A stretch of 64,000 nt of DNA, taken from Lachnospiraceae bacterium oral taxon 500 (GTDB lineage: Bacteria; Bacillota; Clostridia; Lachnospirales; Vallitaleaceae). The notes beneath the pieces were generated by a model. It was not told the DNA's origin. It worked only from the letters and a program-made list of their open reading frames with translations, and did no database searches. The stretch covers positions 306,001 through 370,000 of the forward strand of contig CP027241.1 in the NCBI GenBank assembly GCA_002999035.1. The letters are read 5' to 3'. Every line of letters begins with the position of its first letter. Position 1 is the stretch's first letter. The position numbers and the translations under genes were made by a program. Positions 8,317 through 17,599 of the stretch are shown one piece after another.

Positions 8317-8916
8317 TTATATTTCCGTTCGGCCTTCCAGCGCTCTGGCTAAGGTCATTTCATCAACATATTCCAAATCGCCGCCCACCGGCACACCGTT
8401 GGCAATCCGCGTGACCCGGACACCCAAAGGCTTTAGTAATTTACTCAAGTAAATCGCCGTTGCTTCGCCCTCGACCGTCGAGCCGGTCGCTAAAATAACT
8501 TCTTCCACATTTTGACTGCCTAAGCGAGTGAGCAGTTCCTTCGTCCGCAAATCCGCCGGCCCAATGCCCAGCATCGGCGAAATCACGCCGCCCAGCACAT
8601 GGTACAGCCCCTGATAACGGCCGGTTTTTTCATAGGCGACCAGATCCTTTGTTTCCTCCACCACCATGATGGTTGTTCGCTCTCTTTTACCGGATGCGCA
8701 AATCGGACAAATCTCCTCGTCGGTAATCGTAAAACATTCCCGGCAATAGGCGGTATTTTTTTTTGCCTCGACAATCGCCTGCGCAAACTCCTCGGCCTGC
8801 TCGTCCGTCATGGCAATTACATAAAAAGCCAGCCGCCGGGCACTTTTATAGCCTATGCCCGGCAGTCTTGTAAATTGTTCGATCAAGCGGGAAAAATATT
8901 TCCCATAGTAATCCAT
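8317..8916 (-). CDS. recR: Recombination protein RecR
   Basis: A 199-residue protein with the RecR layout: helix-hairpin-helix LTRLPGIGYKSARRLAFY at the N-terminus, a C4 zinc finger (CRECFTITDEEICPIC), a Toprim domain (MVVEETKDLVAYEKTGRY) and the C-terminal RIANGVPVGGDLEYVDEMTL Walker-B-like end. RecR works with RecO and RecF to load RecA at gaps. It overlaps the YbaB gene stop by one base, the common ybaB-recR arrangement. Confidence 0.96.
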   Translation of the reverse strand: MDYYGKYFSRLIEQFTRLPGIGYKSARRLAFYVIAMTDEQAEEFAQAIVEAKKNTAYCRECFTITDEEICPICASGKRERTTIMVVEETKDLVAYEKTGRYQGLYHVLGGVISPMLGIGPADLRTKELLTRLGSQNVEEVILATGSTVEGEATAIYLSKLLKPLGVRVTRIANGVPVGGDLEYVDEMTLARALEGRTEI

Positions 8917-9272
8917 TAGAATAAGCCTCCCAATCCGCCCGGCAGGTTCAGTCCGCCGGTCAGTTTAGACATTTCCTCGTTCATCTCGGTTTCGGCTTTG
9001 CGGACGGCTTCATTGACCGCCGCCACAATCAAATCCTGTAACATTTCAATATCTTCCGGGTCAACCGCCGACGGAGATAATTCAATGGCTTTTAATTCTT
9101 TTTTGCCGTTGACCGTGGCTTTGACCGCTCCGCCGCCGACTGCCGCTTCAAACTCCTTGTTTTCAATCTCCTCCTGCATGGTTTCCATCTGCTTCTGCAT
9201 TCTTTGCACTTGCTTCATTAAGTTTGCCTGATTTCCCGGCATCGCTCCCGGAAAGCCGCCTCTTTTTGCCAT
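8916..9272 (-). CDS. YbaB/EbfC nucleoid-associated protein
   Basis: A 118-residue protein, [21 protein letters not shown] at the start, then a heptad-rich helix ([19 protein letters not shown]), strands [16 protein letters not shown] and the C-terminal Gly-rich tail. YbaB/EbfC proteins bind DNA as dimers. The start at 9272 follows AAGGAG by 7 bases; upstream in-frame codons lack a ribosome site. In many relatives dnaX precedes ybaB; here mutS lies upstream after a 284-base gap instead. Confidence 0.93.
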   Translation of the reverse strand: MAKRGGFPGAMPGNQANLMKQVQRMQKQMETMQEEIENKEFEAAVGGGAVKATVNGKKELKAIELSPSAVDPEDIEMLQDLIVAAVNEAVRKAETEMNEEMSKLTGGLNLPGGLGGLF

Positions 9273-9556
9273 AATGTTCTCCTTTTTATCCTTTTCGTTT
9301 ATTCCTAAAGTCGAGTAATAGTATAACACAAATTCATAAATTGTAAAATTAAATTCTAATCACGTTTCTTACCGGTTTTTCTCCTGGCCAAAATACCGCC
9401 CGCTTCTACTTATGTATGCAGCCGGCATTGTCTTCTTTTCAGCCGGTGACATCACCATTGCCTAACATCCCCGTGCACCGGCGATTTCTCTTCCCTTGGT
9501 TCGGTTGACCATCGGCATCGTATGTTCAGTGGAAAGCCTCCGCCCAAGCACTGCCC

Positions 9557-12163
9557 CTATTTTTTCAGCCGCTGCTGCAGCCGGCTTAAAAACTCCCACG
9601 CCGCTTTGGGCATCATATCATCCAGCTCCAAGGCCTTGATTTCCGCCAAATAATCCTCATCGCCGAACAAATCCAGCTGCATACCGGCCGGCGCTCTAAA
9701 AGCCAAGTTTTGCGGCTTAATCTCCCGCTGAGCGGCAATATCGGCTGCCGATAACTCCGCCAATATTTCTCTGGCCCGCTGCACCACCACATAAGGAACT
9801 CCGGCTAAGCGCGCCACCTGAATCCCATAGCTTTTATCAGCGCCGCCCCGAATGATTTTACGCAGAAAAATAATATCTTCGCCTCGCTCCGCTACCGAAA
9901 TGCAGTAATTAACCACGCCGTCAATCTTGCCCTCCAGCTCCGTCAGCTCATGGTAATGCGTGGCAAAAAGCGTCTTGGCACCGGAAAGCTGACGGCTGGC
10001 CAAATATTCAACCACTGCCCAGGCAATGCTGAGGCCATCATAAGTCGAAGTTCCCCGCCCGATTTCATCTAAAATTACCAAACTGTCCGGCGTAGCATTC
10101 CGCAAAATATTAGCGGTTTCCGCCATTTCCACCATAAAAGTTGATTTGCCCGAGGATAGATCGTCCGAGGCACCCACTCTGGTAAATATCCGGTCTACAA
10201 TGCCCAGCGTCGCACTTGCCGCCGGAACAAAGCTGCCGATTTGCGCCATTAGCTGAATCAGCGCGATCTGGCGCATATATGTCGATTTGCCCGCCATATT
10301 CGGCCCGGTAATAATCAGTAAATGTTCCGTCCGGCTTAAGCTGGCTGAATTAACGATAAACTCATTTTCCGGCAGCATTTTCTCAATCACCGGATGCCGC
10401 CCGTCGGCAATCTCCGTTTTGCCTTGCCGGTTAAATGCCGGCCGAATATAATTTTGCTGCGCCGCCACATAGGCCAAGGACTGGTAAGCGTCCAACGCCG
10501 CAACCCGTGCCGCCGTCTGCTTAATCCGCCGGCTCTGACCAGCGCAGGTATCACGAATCTCCTGAAACAACTCATACTCAAGGGCCAGTCGCTTTTCCTC
10601 CGCCCCCAAAATCGTTTCTTCCATTTTCTTGAGTTCTTCGGTAACATAGCGCTCGGCGTTGGCCGTCGTCTGCCGCCGGATATAACGCTCCGGCACCAGC
10701 TGCGCATAGGAATTGGTGACCTCCAGATAATAGCCGAACACTCGGTTATACTTAATTTTCAGGTTTTTAATCCCGGTTGCTTCCTTTTCCTTTTGCTCCA
10801 ACTCCAGCAGCCAAGTCTTGCCCTGTGTCGAGGCTAAACGGTACTGATCCACCTTTTGATGGTAACCTGGCTTAATTACGCCGCCCTCCTTGGAGGAAAT
10901 CGGCGCATCCTCCGCAATCCCGGCCTCGATTTTTTGCCATAAATCCTCCAAAACATCCAGTTCCTGCCGGAGGCCGGCCAAGGCCTCGCATTTGGCCTCA
11001 GCCAGCAGGTTCTTAATATGCGGCAGCATTGCCAGTGAATTTTTAAAGGCAAGTAAATCTCTGGGATTCGCAGTTTTGGCAATCAGCTTGGCCATCAGCC
11101 GCTCCAAATCATAAATCGGCTCTAAGAGTTCCCGCAGTTCCGCCAAAAAAAAGGGCGCATTTTTCAATTCCTCAACCGCTGACAGCCGCGCCTCAATCAA
11201 TGCTTGGTCCAGCAGCGGCTGCTCAATGAAAAAACGAAGCATCCGAGCGCCCATCGCGGTCCTCGTCTTATCCAGCACCCATAGGAGCGAGCCGCGCTTA
11301 TCTTTATCGCGCATGGTTTCCGTCAGTTCGAGATTGCGCCGGGTGGCCGGGTCAAGCAGCATATATTGACTGGGTTGATAAACCTCAATATGGCTGATTT
11401 GGCTGATATTCCCCTTTTGGGTATCGCCGGTATAACGCAGCAGCGCTCCCGAAGCGATTTGATGAGCCGGTTCCAAATTGCCGATGCCCTCCAGCGTCAA
11501 AACGCCGAAATGCTTTTCAATCACCTGCCGGCAAGCCGCCAAATCAAAAAAATAATCTTCTTTGGTCGTTACAAAGATATGCTGCCGGCCGGTTACTCTC
11601 TGCATAAAATCCGAATCCTGCTGCATGTCCGTCTGGAGCAAAAGCTCAGCCGGTGCCACCTTGGCGATTTCTTCCACTGCCTGCTCAAAGCTGTGTGCCT
11701 GTGTCGTCCGAAAATCGCCGGTAGAAATATCGGTATAAGCAATACCATAGCTGCCGCCATAGGCAATCAGGCAAAAAATATAATTGTTTTTGGTTTCATC
11801 CAAGTTGTCCGGATTTAGGTTCGTCCCCGGCGTAACAATCCGCACGACCTCGCGCCGGACAATGCCCTTGGCCGCTGCCGGATCTTCGACCTGCTCGCAG
11901 ATCGCCACCTTGTAGCCCTTCCCGACCAAGCGGTACAAATAATTATCCACTGCGTGATAGGGCACGCCGCACATCGGCGCTTTTTCCTCCATGCCGCAGT
12001 CCCTGCCGGTCAGTGCAATTTCCAGCTCCCGGCTGGCGGTCTTAGCGTCCTCAAAAAACATTTCATAAAAATCGCCTAAGCGAAAAAATAAAATGCAGTC
12101 GGTATATTCCTCTTTCAGCGTGAAATATTGCTGCATCATCGGTGTCAGCTTTGTTTTATCCAT
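9557..12163 (-). CDS. mutS: DNA mismatch repair protein MutS
   Basis: An 868-residue protein of full length. The N-terminal mismatch-binding motif FFRLGDFYEMF (Phe and Glu that contact the mispair) is at about residue 26-36. The ATPase has Walker A GPNMAGKSTYMRQ, the signature region STFMVEMAETANIL, Walker B VILDEIGRGTSTYDG and FATHYHEL. The C-terminal end carries an ALELDDMMPKAAWEFLSRLQ helix. It finds mismatches and recruits MutL; mutL is not in the window. It overlaps the miaB end by 8 bases. Confidence 0.97.
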   Translation of the reverse strand: MDKTKLTPMMQQYFTLKEEYTDCILFFRLGDFYEMFFEDAKTASRELEIALTGRDCGMEEKAPMCGVPYHAVDNYLYRLVGKGYKVAICEQVEDPAAAKGIVRREVVRIVTPGTNLNPDNLDETKNNYIFCLIAYGGSYGIAYTDISTGDFRTTQAHSFEQAVEEIAKVAPAELLLQTDMQQDSDFMQRVTGRQHIFVTTKEDYFFDLAACRQVIEKHFGVLTLEGIGNLEPAHQIASGALLRYTGDTQKGNISQISHIEVYQPSQYMLLDPATRRNLELTETMRDKDKRGSLLWVLDKTRTAMGARMLRFFIEQPLLDQALIEARLSAVEELKNAPFFLAELRELLEPIYDLERLMAKLIAKTANPRDLLAFKNSLAMLPHIKNLLAEAKCEALAGLRQELDVLEDLWQKIEAGIAEDAPISSKEGGVIKPGYHQKVDQYRLASTQGKTWLLELEQKEKEATGIKNLKIKYNRVFGYYLEVTNSYAQLVPERYIRRQTTANAERYVTEELKKMEETILGAEEKRLALEYELFQEIRDTCAGQSRRIKQTAARVAALDAYQSLAYVAAQQNYIRPAFNRQGKTEIADGRHPVIEKMLPENEFIVNSASLSRTEHLLIITGPNMAGKSTYMRQIALIQLMAQIGSFVPAASATLGIVDRIFTRVGASDDLSSGKSTFMVEMAETANILRNATPDSLVILDEIGRGTSTYDGLSIAWAVVEYLASRQLSGAKTLFATHYHELTELEGKIDGVVNYCISVAERGEDIIFLRKIIRGGADKSYGIQVARLAGVPYVVVQRAREILAELSAADIAAQREIKPQNLAFRAPAGMQLDLFGDEDYLAEIKALELDDMMPKAAWEFLSRLQQRLKK

Positions 12164-13577
12164 AACTGATCATCTCTCCCATTAAGTAAAATGTTCTGGC
12201 CCTTGTGACCTTAACGTCGACAATCTGCCCCAGCAGCGCAGAATCCCCGTCAAAATGAATCAGGTGATTATTATTTAATCTGCCCCTGATTTTTCCGTTC
12301 TCGCCAATGGCCTCGGCTAAAACCGGCTGAACCGTTCCCAGCAGCGCCGTCGATTTTTTGTGAATATTTTGATTCACGATTTTCAGCAGTCGCCCAAAGC
12401 GCTCCTTGCTGACCGCTTCCGGGATTTGATCCACCCGGGCGGCTGCCTTCGTTCCTGTCCGCGGCGAGTAAAGAAAGGTATAGGCCATATCAAACTCCGC
12501 TTTTTCAGCCACTTCCAATGTTTGGGCAAAGTCTTCTTCCGTTTCCCCGGGAAACCCAACGATAATATCCGTACTGATGGCAATGTCCGGTCTGGCCCGG
12601 CGAAGTTTCGCCACCAATTCCATAAAATGCGCCTTGGTGTAGCGCCGGTTCATTTCCTTTAACACCTTATCAGAGCCGGACTGCATCGGCAGGTGAAACT
12701 GCGGACACAGCTTTTGGCTGCTGCCGATAAAATCAATCAATTCATCGCTTAAGTCTTTCGGATGCGAAGTCATAAAGCGCAGCCGTTTTAAGCCGGGAAC
12801 CTCCTCGAGCCTACGCAGCAGACCGGTAAAATTGATATCCTCGGCCAGTCCCCGACCATAGGAATTGACATTTTGCCCCAGCAGCATGATTTCCACGACT
12901 CCCTCGGCAATTAGCTTTTCCACCTCGGCCACAATATCCGCTGACGGCCGGGAACGCTCCCTGCCCCGGACATAGGGCACGATACAAAAGGCGCAGTAAT
13001 TATTGCAGCCATACATAATATTGACGCTGGCTTTATATGGATTATCCCGCCGAATCGGCAGGTCTTCCACGATTTCCTGATGCTCCGGCCAAATATCAAT
13101 AATCTGTCCGCCGCTTTCCAGTCTGGCCGTCAAAAGCTCGGCAAACATATAAATATTATGGGTGCCGAATACGATGTCAACATGCCGATAGGTTTTTTTG
13201 ATCTTGTCCAGCACTGTTTGCTGCTGCGTCATACAGCCGCACAGGGCAATCAAAACATCCGGCCTTTGCCGCTTCAGTGTCTTTAAATAGCCGAGCCGGC
13301 CATATACCTTTTGCTCGGCACCGTCGCGAATAGCGCAGGTATTATAAACAATAATATCGGCCTGCTCGTCACTTGCCGCCGGCCGGCAGCCGATATTTTC
13401 CAAAATCCCCCGCAGCTTTTCCGAATCGTGCTCGTTCATCAGACAGCCGTAGGTGGTGATATGATATTGAATGGGCCGGCCTTTTTCTGCGGCCATATTT
13501 TCCAGTTTTTCCCGCAGCCCGGTCAAAATCTTTTCATAATCAGCGGACATGACCCGCTGCTGTAGTTCTTCTTTCAC
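12156..13577 (-). CDS. miaB: tRNA-2-methylthio-N6-dimethylallyladenosine synthase MiaB
   Basis: A 473-residue methylthiotransferase. The N-terminal MTTase domain has three cluster cysteines (TTYGCLMNEHDSE, YNTCAIRDGAEQ, CGCMTQQ); the radical-SAM motif is YGCNNYCAFCIVPYVRGRE (CxxxCxxC); a TRAM domain ends the protein (LAEAIGENGKIRGRLNNNHL). It adds a methylthio group to i6A37 of tRNAs. The start is GTG at 13577 with AAGGAAGGA 6 bases upstream. miaB-mutS coupling is widespread in Clostridia. Confidence 0.96.
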   Translation of the reverse strand: MKEELQQRVMSADYEKILTGLREKLENMAAEKGRPIQYHITTYGCLMNEHDSEKLRGILENIGCRPAASDEQADIIVYNTCAIRDGAEQKVYGRLGYLKTLKRQRPDVLIALCGCMTQQQTVLDKIKKTYRHVDIVFGTHNIYMFAELLTARLESGGQIIDIWPEHQEIVEDLPIRRDNPYKASVNIMYGCNNYCAFCIVPYVRGRERSRPSADIVAEVEKLIAEGVVEIMLLGQNVNSYGRGLAEDINFTGLLRRLEEVPGLKRLRFMTSHPKDLSDELIDFIGSSQKLCPQFHLPMQSGSDKVLKEMNRRYTKAHFMELVAKLRRARPDIAISTDIIVGFPGETEEDFAQTLEVAEKAEFDMAYTFLYSPRTGTKAAARVDQIPEAVSKERFGRLLKIVNQNIHKKSTALLGTVQPVLAEAIGENGKIRGRLNNNHLIHFDGDSALLGQIVDVKVTRARTFYLMGEMISYG

Positions 13578-13604
13578 AGTAGTTCCTTCCTTAAATTATA
13601 TTAT

Positions 13605-14066
13605 AAGCTGCTCGTAAAAGGCAACACGCCTGACGCTCCTTTTACTCATATCCTGCACTCACTTTCGGTGTTCGGCGTGCCTGCATGAGAAAATCTTCCG
13701 GATTTTCTCTCCGCTTCGCCGCTCTTATAGCCGGCTTCGTTAAAAGGCGCTTACATGCAAGCATGACGCTCCTTTTTCTCACACCCTGCACTCACTTTCG
13801 GTGTTCGGCGTGCTCGCATGAGAAAATCCTCCGGATTTTCTCTCCGCTTCGCCGCTCTTATAGCCAGCTTTGTTAAAAGGCGCTTACATGCAAGCATGAC
13901 GCTCCTTTTCTCACACCCTGCACTCACTTTCGGAGTTCGGCGTGACTGCAAGAGAAAATCCTCCGGATTTTCTCTCCGCTTCGCCGCTCTTATAGCCGGC
14001 TTCGTTAAAAGGCGCTTACATGCAAGCATGACGCTCCTTTTAACAAAACGGCTGCACTCACGCCTT
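13605..14066. repeat. Tandem array of about 133-bp hairpin-rich repeats
   Basis: About three and a half units; equivalent points are at 13,685, 13,818 and 13,950 (periods 133 and 132). Each unit has GAGAAAATC, a 5-base spacer and GATTTTCTC, a perfect hairpin, and a longer one built from TTAAAAGGCGC, CATGCAAGCATG and GCTCCTTTTAA. Units are about 95% identical with scattered differences. The array fills the gap between the M56 gene terminator and the miaB start; nothing else is seen there. Function unknown. Confidence 0.88.
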
Positions 14067-14106
14067 ATTACGCAACATTATAGCATATTGAGTGGGAAAA
14101 TGCCAA

Positions 14107-14148
14107 TAAAAAACTGACAGGGTTTTTACTATATGCCTGTCAGTTTTT
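14107..14148 (-). terminator. Rho-independent terminator of the blaI-M56 operon
   Basis: AAAAACTGACAGG and CCTGTCAGTTTTT form a 13-bp stem, 12 bases past the M56 gene stop; leftward transcripts end in a T run. Confidence 0.85.
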
Positions 14149-14159
14149 CGTATTTCTTC

Positions 14160-16892
14160 CTATTTAATATTTTCTTTTACACCAATCAATGTGCCGTTTC
14201 CTTGGCTATCCGGTTGACCATAATCTCTGACCGCATAAACATCAATCTCGCCTTTGCCATCCAAGTTGTGCAACTGCCGCATAATACCCTTAAACTCCCC
14301 ACTGTCAAATGACTTGCCATTTGACTGCATAACATCGACAAAAGTCCTGACCAGCTTACCATGATAATAAAAGCAGTCTTGCTCTTTATCATAAACTAAG
14401 CCAAACGGCTTATAAACGGAGTATAATTCTTCCCATTCATCGGCTGTTAATTCCGCTCCCACTTCTGCGGCACTGGCTCTTTGAATCCAGGGATCTGCCG
14501 TCGGCTCGGCCTGCCCCTCCAGTCCTGTATCTGCTTTTTCGCCTTCATAGCTGCTGCCGCTTTCGGTCTTTCCGTTTGAAAAGGTTTCTGCATTCTCATC
14601 CGCCGAAGTGGTTCCGTTCCTTAACAGAATTTGTTCCTCCACTGCTCTGTCTTTCTCATCCCATACTTTTTTTAAATATACCTGCTCGGCGGCAATCTGA
14701 AAAGATATCTTCTGACTGCTCTCCGCTGCGGCAATCTGATTCAGCCTTTCTACGGCTTCAGCGTCTGTCATTTTTAAGATATCCTCTATCTTTGCTTCTC
14801 GCCAAAACTGCTCTATGCCCGACATTACTCTGGCCAGGCAAGCGTCCCGCTCGCCAATCGTCAGTACCTTTTTATCAGAAATATGATACGAAAGATGATA
14901 GGATAAGCTGCCATAAAAGCTATGAGTTCTGTTCTGCTCCTCTTTGTCCGGCAAAATAATCATAGTTTCCGGGTCTTTTTCCTTGGAACCCATGTAGCCG
15001 CTTTTGACCAATTCGGCATTTTCCCGACCGGACGCCCCAACCGTGAGAACAATGAATCTTTTTTCTTCGGCTGATAGGGAAACCCCATAATCATTAAAGG
15101 CAATATCCTCGTCAATTCGCTCCGAACACTCAGGATTACTGCTGGCCCATTCCAGCAGCGCCTTATTAAAATCCGCTACTGTCATCTTCTGATAATCCGG
15201 TGTTTTCAGCGCAAGAAGCAAACGGTAATCCTCCTCCGAGGCCTGCGGGCAGCGGCGCGGTTCGGACTGCTCCGCATGGTTATCGAAGCTTTCCCCGTCA
15301 GATTCTGGGAGCGGCGTATAAAAATATTCTGCCGAAACCCAAAGTTTATCGCTGCTCCACTCTTTTTTGATTTTTTCAATTTTGGCGTCAATCGCTTTTT
15401 GCATAAAATCTTTATTACACAACTCCTTCTCAGTTTTATCCTGCAAAGCAGTTAATAAAGCGTTCTTCACCGCCGAATGGGCAGCGGCATATTCGCCAAC
15501 CGTCAGTTCGTCCGCTTTTTTGATGTCCAGGGTAAAGGAAAACTCCAGCGCTGTTTCATCATTCGTCCATCTTTCGCCAGAACCCGTTGTTTCAGAGAAA
15601 TAGGAGCCAATACTGCCGCCAAATTCTCTGGTCTGCCATTTTTCTGAAGTAAGCGGTACTAAAATATTACACAAGAAAGAAGCAAACGCATCGCTGGCCA
15701 CCTGCTGCTGCAAGGCTTCATTTTGTGCGACCCGCTCCAGCAGTTCCTGATATTCTTTCGTATCGGCCATTTGCCAGACCTTATTTTGATACTCAGAAAC
15801 ACTCATATCTTCATAGCCGTTCCATTGCAGAGCCCGCAGCCAATTCCTTTCTTCCTCTGAAAAAGCGGCCTCGGCGGCGCTGGTTTGGTTTGACTTTACT
15901 CCCGCAGCAGAAATAGCAAATATAACCGTCAGGCTAACTGCCAACAGCAATGCCAAAACAAGCGCAGCCACCGATGTTTTTTTCATTTTCATAATCGCCC
16001 CAATCCTTTCTTCAATAGCATTTTTGCTAAAATTATTGCACAGCGGCGCCAGCCCTGCCTGATGAATTTCCATATCAATCAGAGTATAGGCATACGCCGA
16101 CCGGCTTTTTTCTCCAAACATCCGAATAACCGTTTCATCGCATACTAACTCAATATCCCGGTTAAGCAGCAAAAACATAATCCATACCAGCGGATTAAAC
16201 CAATGAATACTAAGTGCCAAAATCATAACTGCTTTGGTTAAAATATCAAAATGCCGAATATGAACATATTCATGAGTCAGGATATAATTCAGGACTTCCG
16301 TATTCGTCAAATCCAGTTTTTCCGGCAGCAGGATAACCGGCCGAAACACCCCGTAACTGAGTGGTGTTAGAACCTGATTAGATCTGCGGACAGCAAGCGG
16401 CCTTTTCAGTGAATGCTTTGTTCTCCAATCATGGATAAAATCGGTATCTACCGGCAAAGCCGTTTTGAACTTTTTCATCCCTCGGCCGTAGGCAATCAGA
16501 AAAAAAACAATACACAGGAAACAGCCCGCTGCCCAAACTACAACCCACAACGATATCGGCAGGCGTTCCATAAAAGAAGTTGACGGCAGCTGATAGTTCC
16601 GCTCCTTGTCCAGTCTTTCCGTTATCCTCTCCGCGGCAGCCGGAACCTGCGGTGCGTAAAATCTTGCTTCCGCCTCCGTTGCTTGCGCTTCGCCGCCCTG
16701 CGGCAGCCATGAATAAACGCTAAACGGCGACGGGATTGAAACCGGAAGCAAAAGCCGCAGCAAAACCAATCCCCATAAAAATAAGAAAGTTTTTTTCGGC
16801 AGTTTATAAATCAAAGCGGCGCGTAGGATGATAATGGCCGCAATCATCACCGCCGCCGAAATACTCATTTGCAGCAAATTCATCGCTTTCAC
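14160..16892 (-). CDS. BlaR1/MecR1-like M56 membrane metalloprotease sensor
   Basis: A 910-residue protein. Four membrane segments lie in the first 330 residues (about 10-30, 36-55, 112-135 and 308-330). The zinc protease motif HEYVH is at 207-211 with a third ligand in ELVCDE near 248-252. These are the features of M56 sensors that cleave a BlaI-type repressor on stimulation. The last 580 residues should be extracytoplasmic; they are rich in charged helices, carry two related segments with EERNWLRALQW / EEDYRLLLALKTPDY starts, and show no serine SxxK transpeptidase-like beta-lactam sensor. The signal is therefore probably not a beta-lactam bound in the classical way. It follows blaI with 1 base between. 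Confidence 0.85.
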   Translation of the reverse strand: MKAMNLLQMSISAAVMIAAIIILRAALIYKLPKKTFLFLWGLVLLRLLLPVSIPSPFSVYSWLPQGGEAQATEAEARFYAPQVPAAAERITERLDKERNYQLPSTSFMERLPISLWVVVWAAGCFLCIVFFLIAYGRGMKKFKTALPVDTDFIHDWRTKHSLKRPLAVRRSNQVLTPLSYGVFRPVILLPEKLDLTNTEVLNYILTHEYVHIRHFDILTKAVMILALSIHWFNPLVWIMFLLLNRDIELVCDETVIRMFGEKSRSAYAYTLIDMEIHQAGLAPLCNNFSKNAIEERIGAIMKMKKTSVAALVLALLLAVSLTVIFAISAAGVKSNQTSAAEAAFSEEERNWLRALQWNGYEDMSVSEYQNKVWQMADTKEYQELLERVAQNEALQQQVASDAFASFLCNILVPLTSEKWQTREFGGSIGSYFSETTGSGERWTNDETALEFSFTLDIKKADELTVGEYAAAHSAVKNALLTALQDKTEKELCNKDFMQKAIDAKIEKIKKEWSSDKLWVSAEYFYTPLPESDGESFDNHAEQSEPRRCPQASEEDYRLLLALKTPDYQKMTVADFNKALLEWASSNPECSERIDEDIAFNDYGVSLSAEEKRFIVLTVGASGRENAELVKSGYMGSKEKDPETMIILPDKEEQNRTHSFYGSLSYHLSYHISDKKVLTIGERDACLARVMSGIEQFWREAKIEDILKMTDAEAVERLNQIAAAESSQKISFQIAAEQVYLKKVWDEKDRAVEEQILLRNGTTSADENAETFSNGKTESGSSYEGEKADTGLEGQAEPTADPWIQRASAAEVGAELTADEWEELYSVYKPFGLVYDKEQDCFYYHGKLVRTFVDVMQSNGKSFDSGEFKGIMRQLHNLDGKGEIDVYAVRDYGQPDSQGNGTLIGVKENIK

Positions 16893-16893
16893 C

Positions 16894-17253
16894 TCACTCC
16901 AAGTCTGCTACCATTTTTTTCAGCTTTTCAATTTCTTCTTTGGACAGCTGCTTGCTGCTGATTAACGCCGCAAACAGCTTATCAACAGAGCCATCAAACA
17001 TCTTGCCAAGCAGTTCATTGGTTTCTGCAATCTGCACTTTTTCCCGTGGAATTAGGGCATGGCACATAAAATTAGGCTCTGACCGCTCAATCGCACCTTT
17101 GTTGATACAGCGCTTGATTAAAGTATAGGTGGTATTCATATTCCAGCCGGTTTCGTCCTTTAAGACATCAGAAATATGCTTAGCCGTAGCATCTCCCTCT
17201 TTCCACAAGACATTCATCACTTTCAATTCGGAATCAAATAACTTGACTGTCAT
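16894..17253 (-). CDS. BlaI/MecI/CopY family repressor
   Basis: A 119-residue winged-helix repressor: LFDSELKVMNVLWKEGDATAKHI, then GWNMNTTYTLIKRCINKGAIERSE, then a C-terminal dimerising helix pair. Family members bind TACTACA-type dyads as dimers and are inactivated by cleavage from the partner M56 protease, encoded next. AAAGGAGG lies 6 bases before ATG. Three dyads that fit the family operator overlap its promoter (17,273-17,336), which implies autoregulation. Targets elsewhere in the genome are possible. Confidence 0.92.
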   Translation of the reverse strand: MTVKLFDSELKVMNVLWKEGDATAKHISDVLKDETGWNMNTTYTLIKRCINKGAIERSEPNFMCHALIPREKVQIAETNELLGKMFDGSVDKLFAALISSKQLSKEEIEKLKKMVADLE

Positions 17254-17272
17254 TTTGTGCCTCCTTTCGCAA

Positions 17273-17336
17273 GACAGCAGTAGTTTTGTTTTATACTACC
17301 ACAGTCTTGTGGAGATGTCAATACTACTGTTGTAGT
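17273..17336 (-). promoter_or_regulatory. BlaI-type operator/promoter with three dyads
   Basis: On the minus strand TTGACA (17,316-17,321) and TAGTAT (17,293-17,298) are 17 bases apart. A perfect dyad ACTAC-TGTT-GTAGT lies upstream (17,323-17,336), CCACA-GTCT-TGTGG fills the spacer (17,299-17,312), and a related CAGCAGTAGTTTTG half-site follows near the start of transcription. Binding there would block the polymerase. Confidence 0.78.
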
Positions 17337-17465
17337 TTTTAGGGAAATTTTTACATAGCTTTTTGATAAGTTCTTGGTTGGTCTTTTCCTATTTTGTCCC
17401 CAAACTCTTATCTATCCAGATAATCCGTTTCTTGCGATCCTTTAGTAAATCATGAACTTAGTAAC

Positions 17466-17516
17466 CAGCTCAAATTTTCAAAAAACCATTCTATCGAACT
17501 TAGGAAAGTTGAGCAA
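17466..17516. repeat. Short copy of dispersed element
   Basis: Imperfect inverted ends CAGCTCAAATTTTC and GGAAAGTTGAGCAA enclose TCTATCGAACTTA. It matches the ends of the 31,546-31,623 element. The remaining part of the 346-base gap holds the BlaI operator and a terminator. Confidence 0.4.
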
Positions 17517-17540
17517 CCCATTTATCGTTAATTAAAAATT

Positions 17541-17582
17541 AAAAACCTTAAAGCACCCAAATAAAGTGCTTTAAGGTTTTTC
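17541..17582 (-). terminator. Rho-independent terminator of the maltodextrin operon
   Basis: AAAAACCTTAAAGCAC and GTGCTTTAAGGTTTTT form a 16-bp stem with a 9-base loop, 18 bases past the permease stop; leftward it ends in TTTTTAATTTTT. Confidence 0.88.
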
Positions 17583-17599
17583 CGTCCGCTGCTTCCTGA

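Noticed and set aside
9330..9556. Signal recognition particle RNA upstream of ybaB, a usual neighbour in Bacillota
   Set aside because: The conserved SRP RNA loop (GGTCAGG ... GGAAGG) is not present on either strand; nothing else is recognised in the gap.
13685..14117. Open frames on both strands through the 133-bp repeat array, with a repeating peptide of about 44 residues
   Set aside because: The period changes between 133 and 132, breaking the frame, both strands are open, and the units are dominated by hairpins. A repeat is a simpler explanation.
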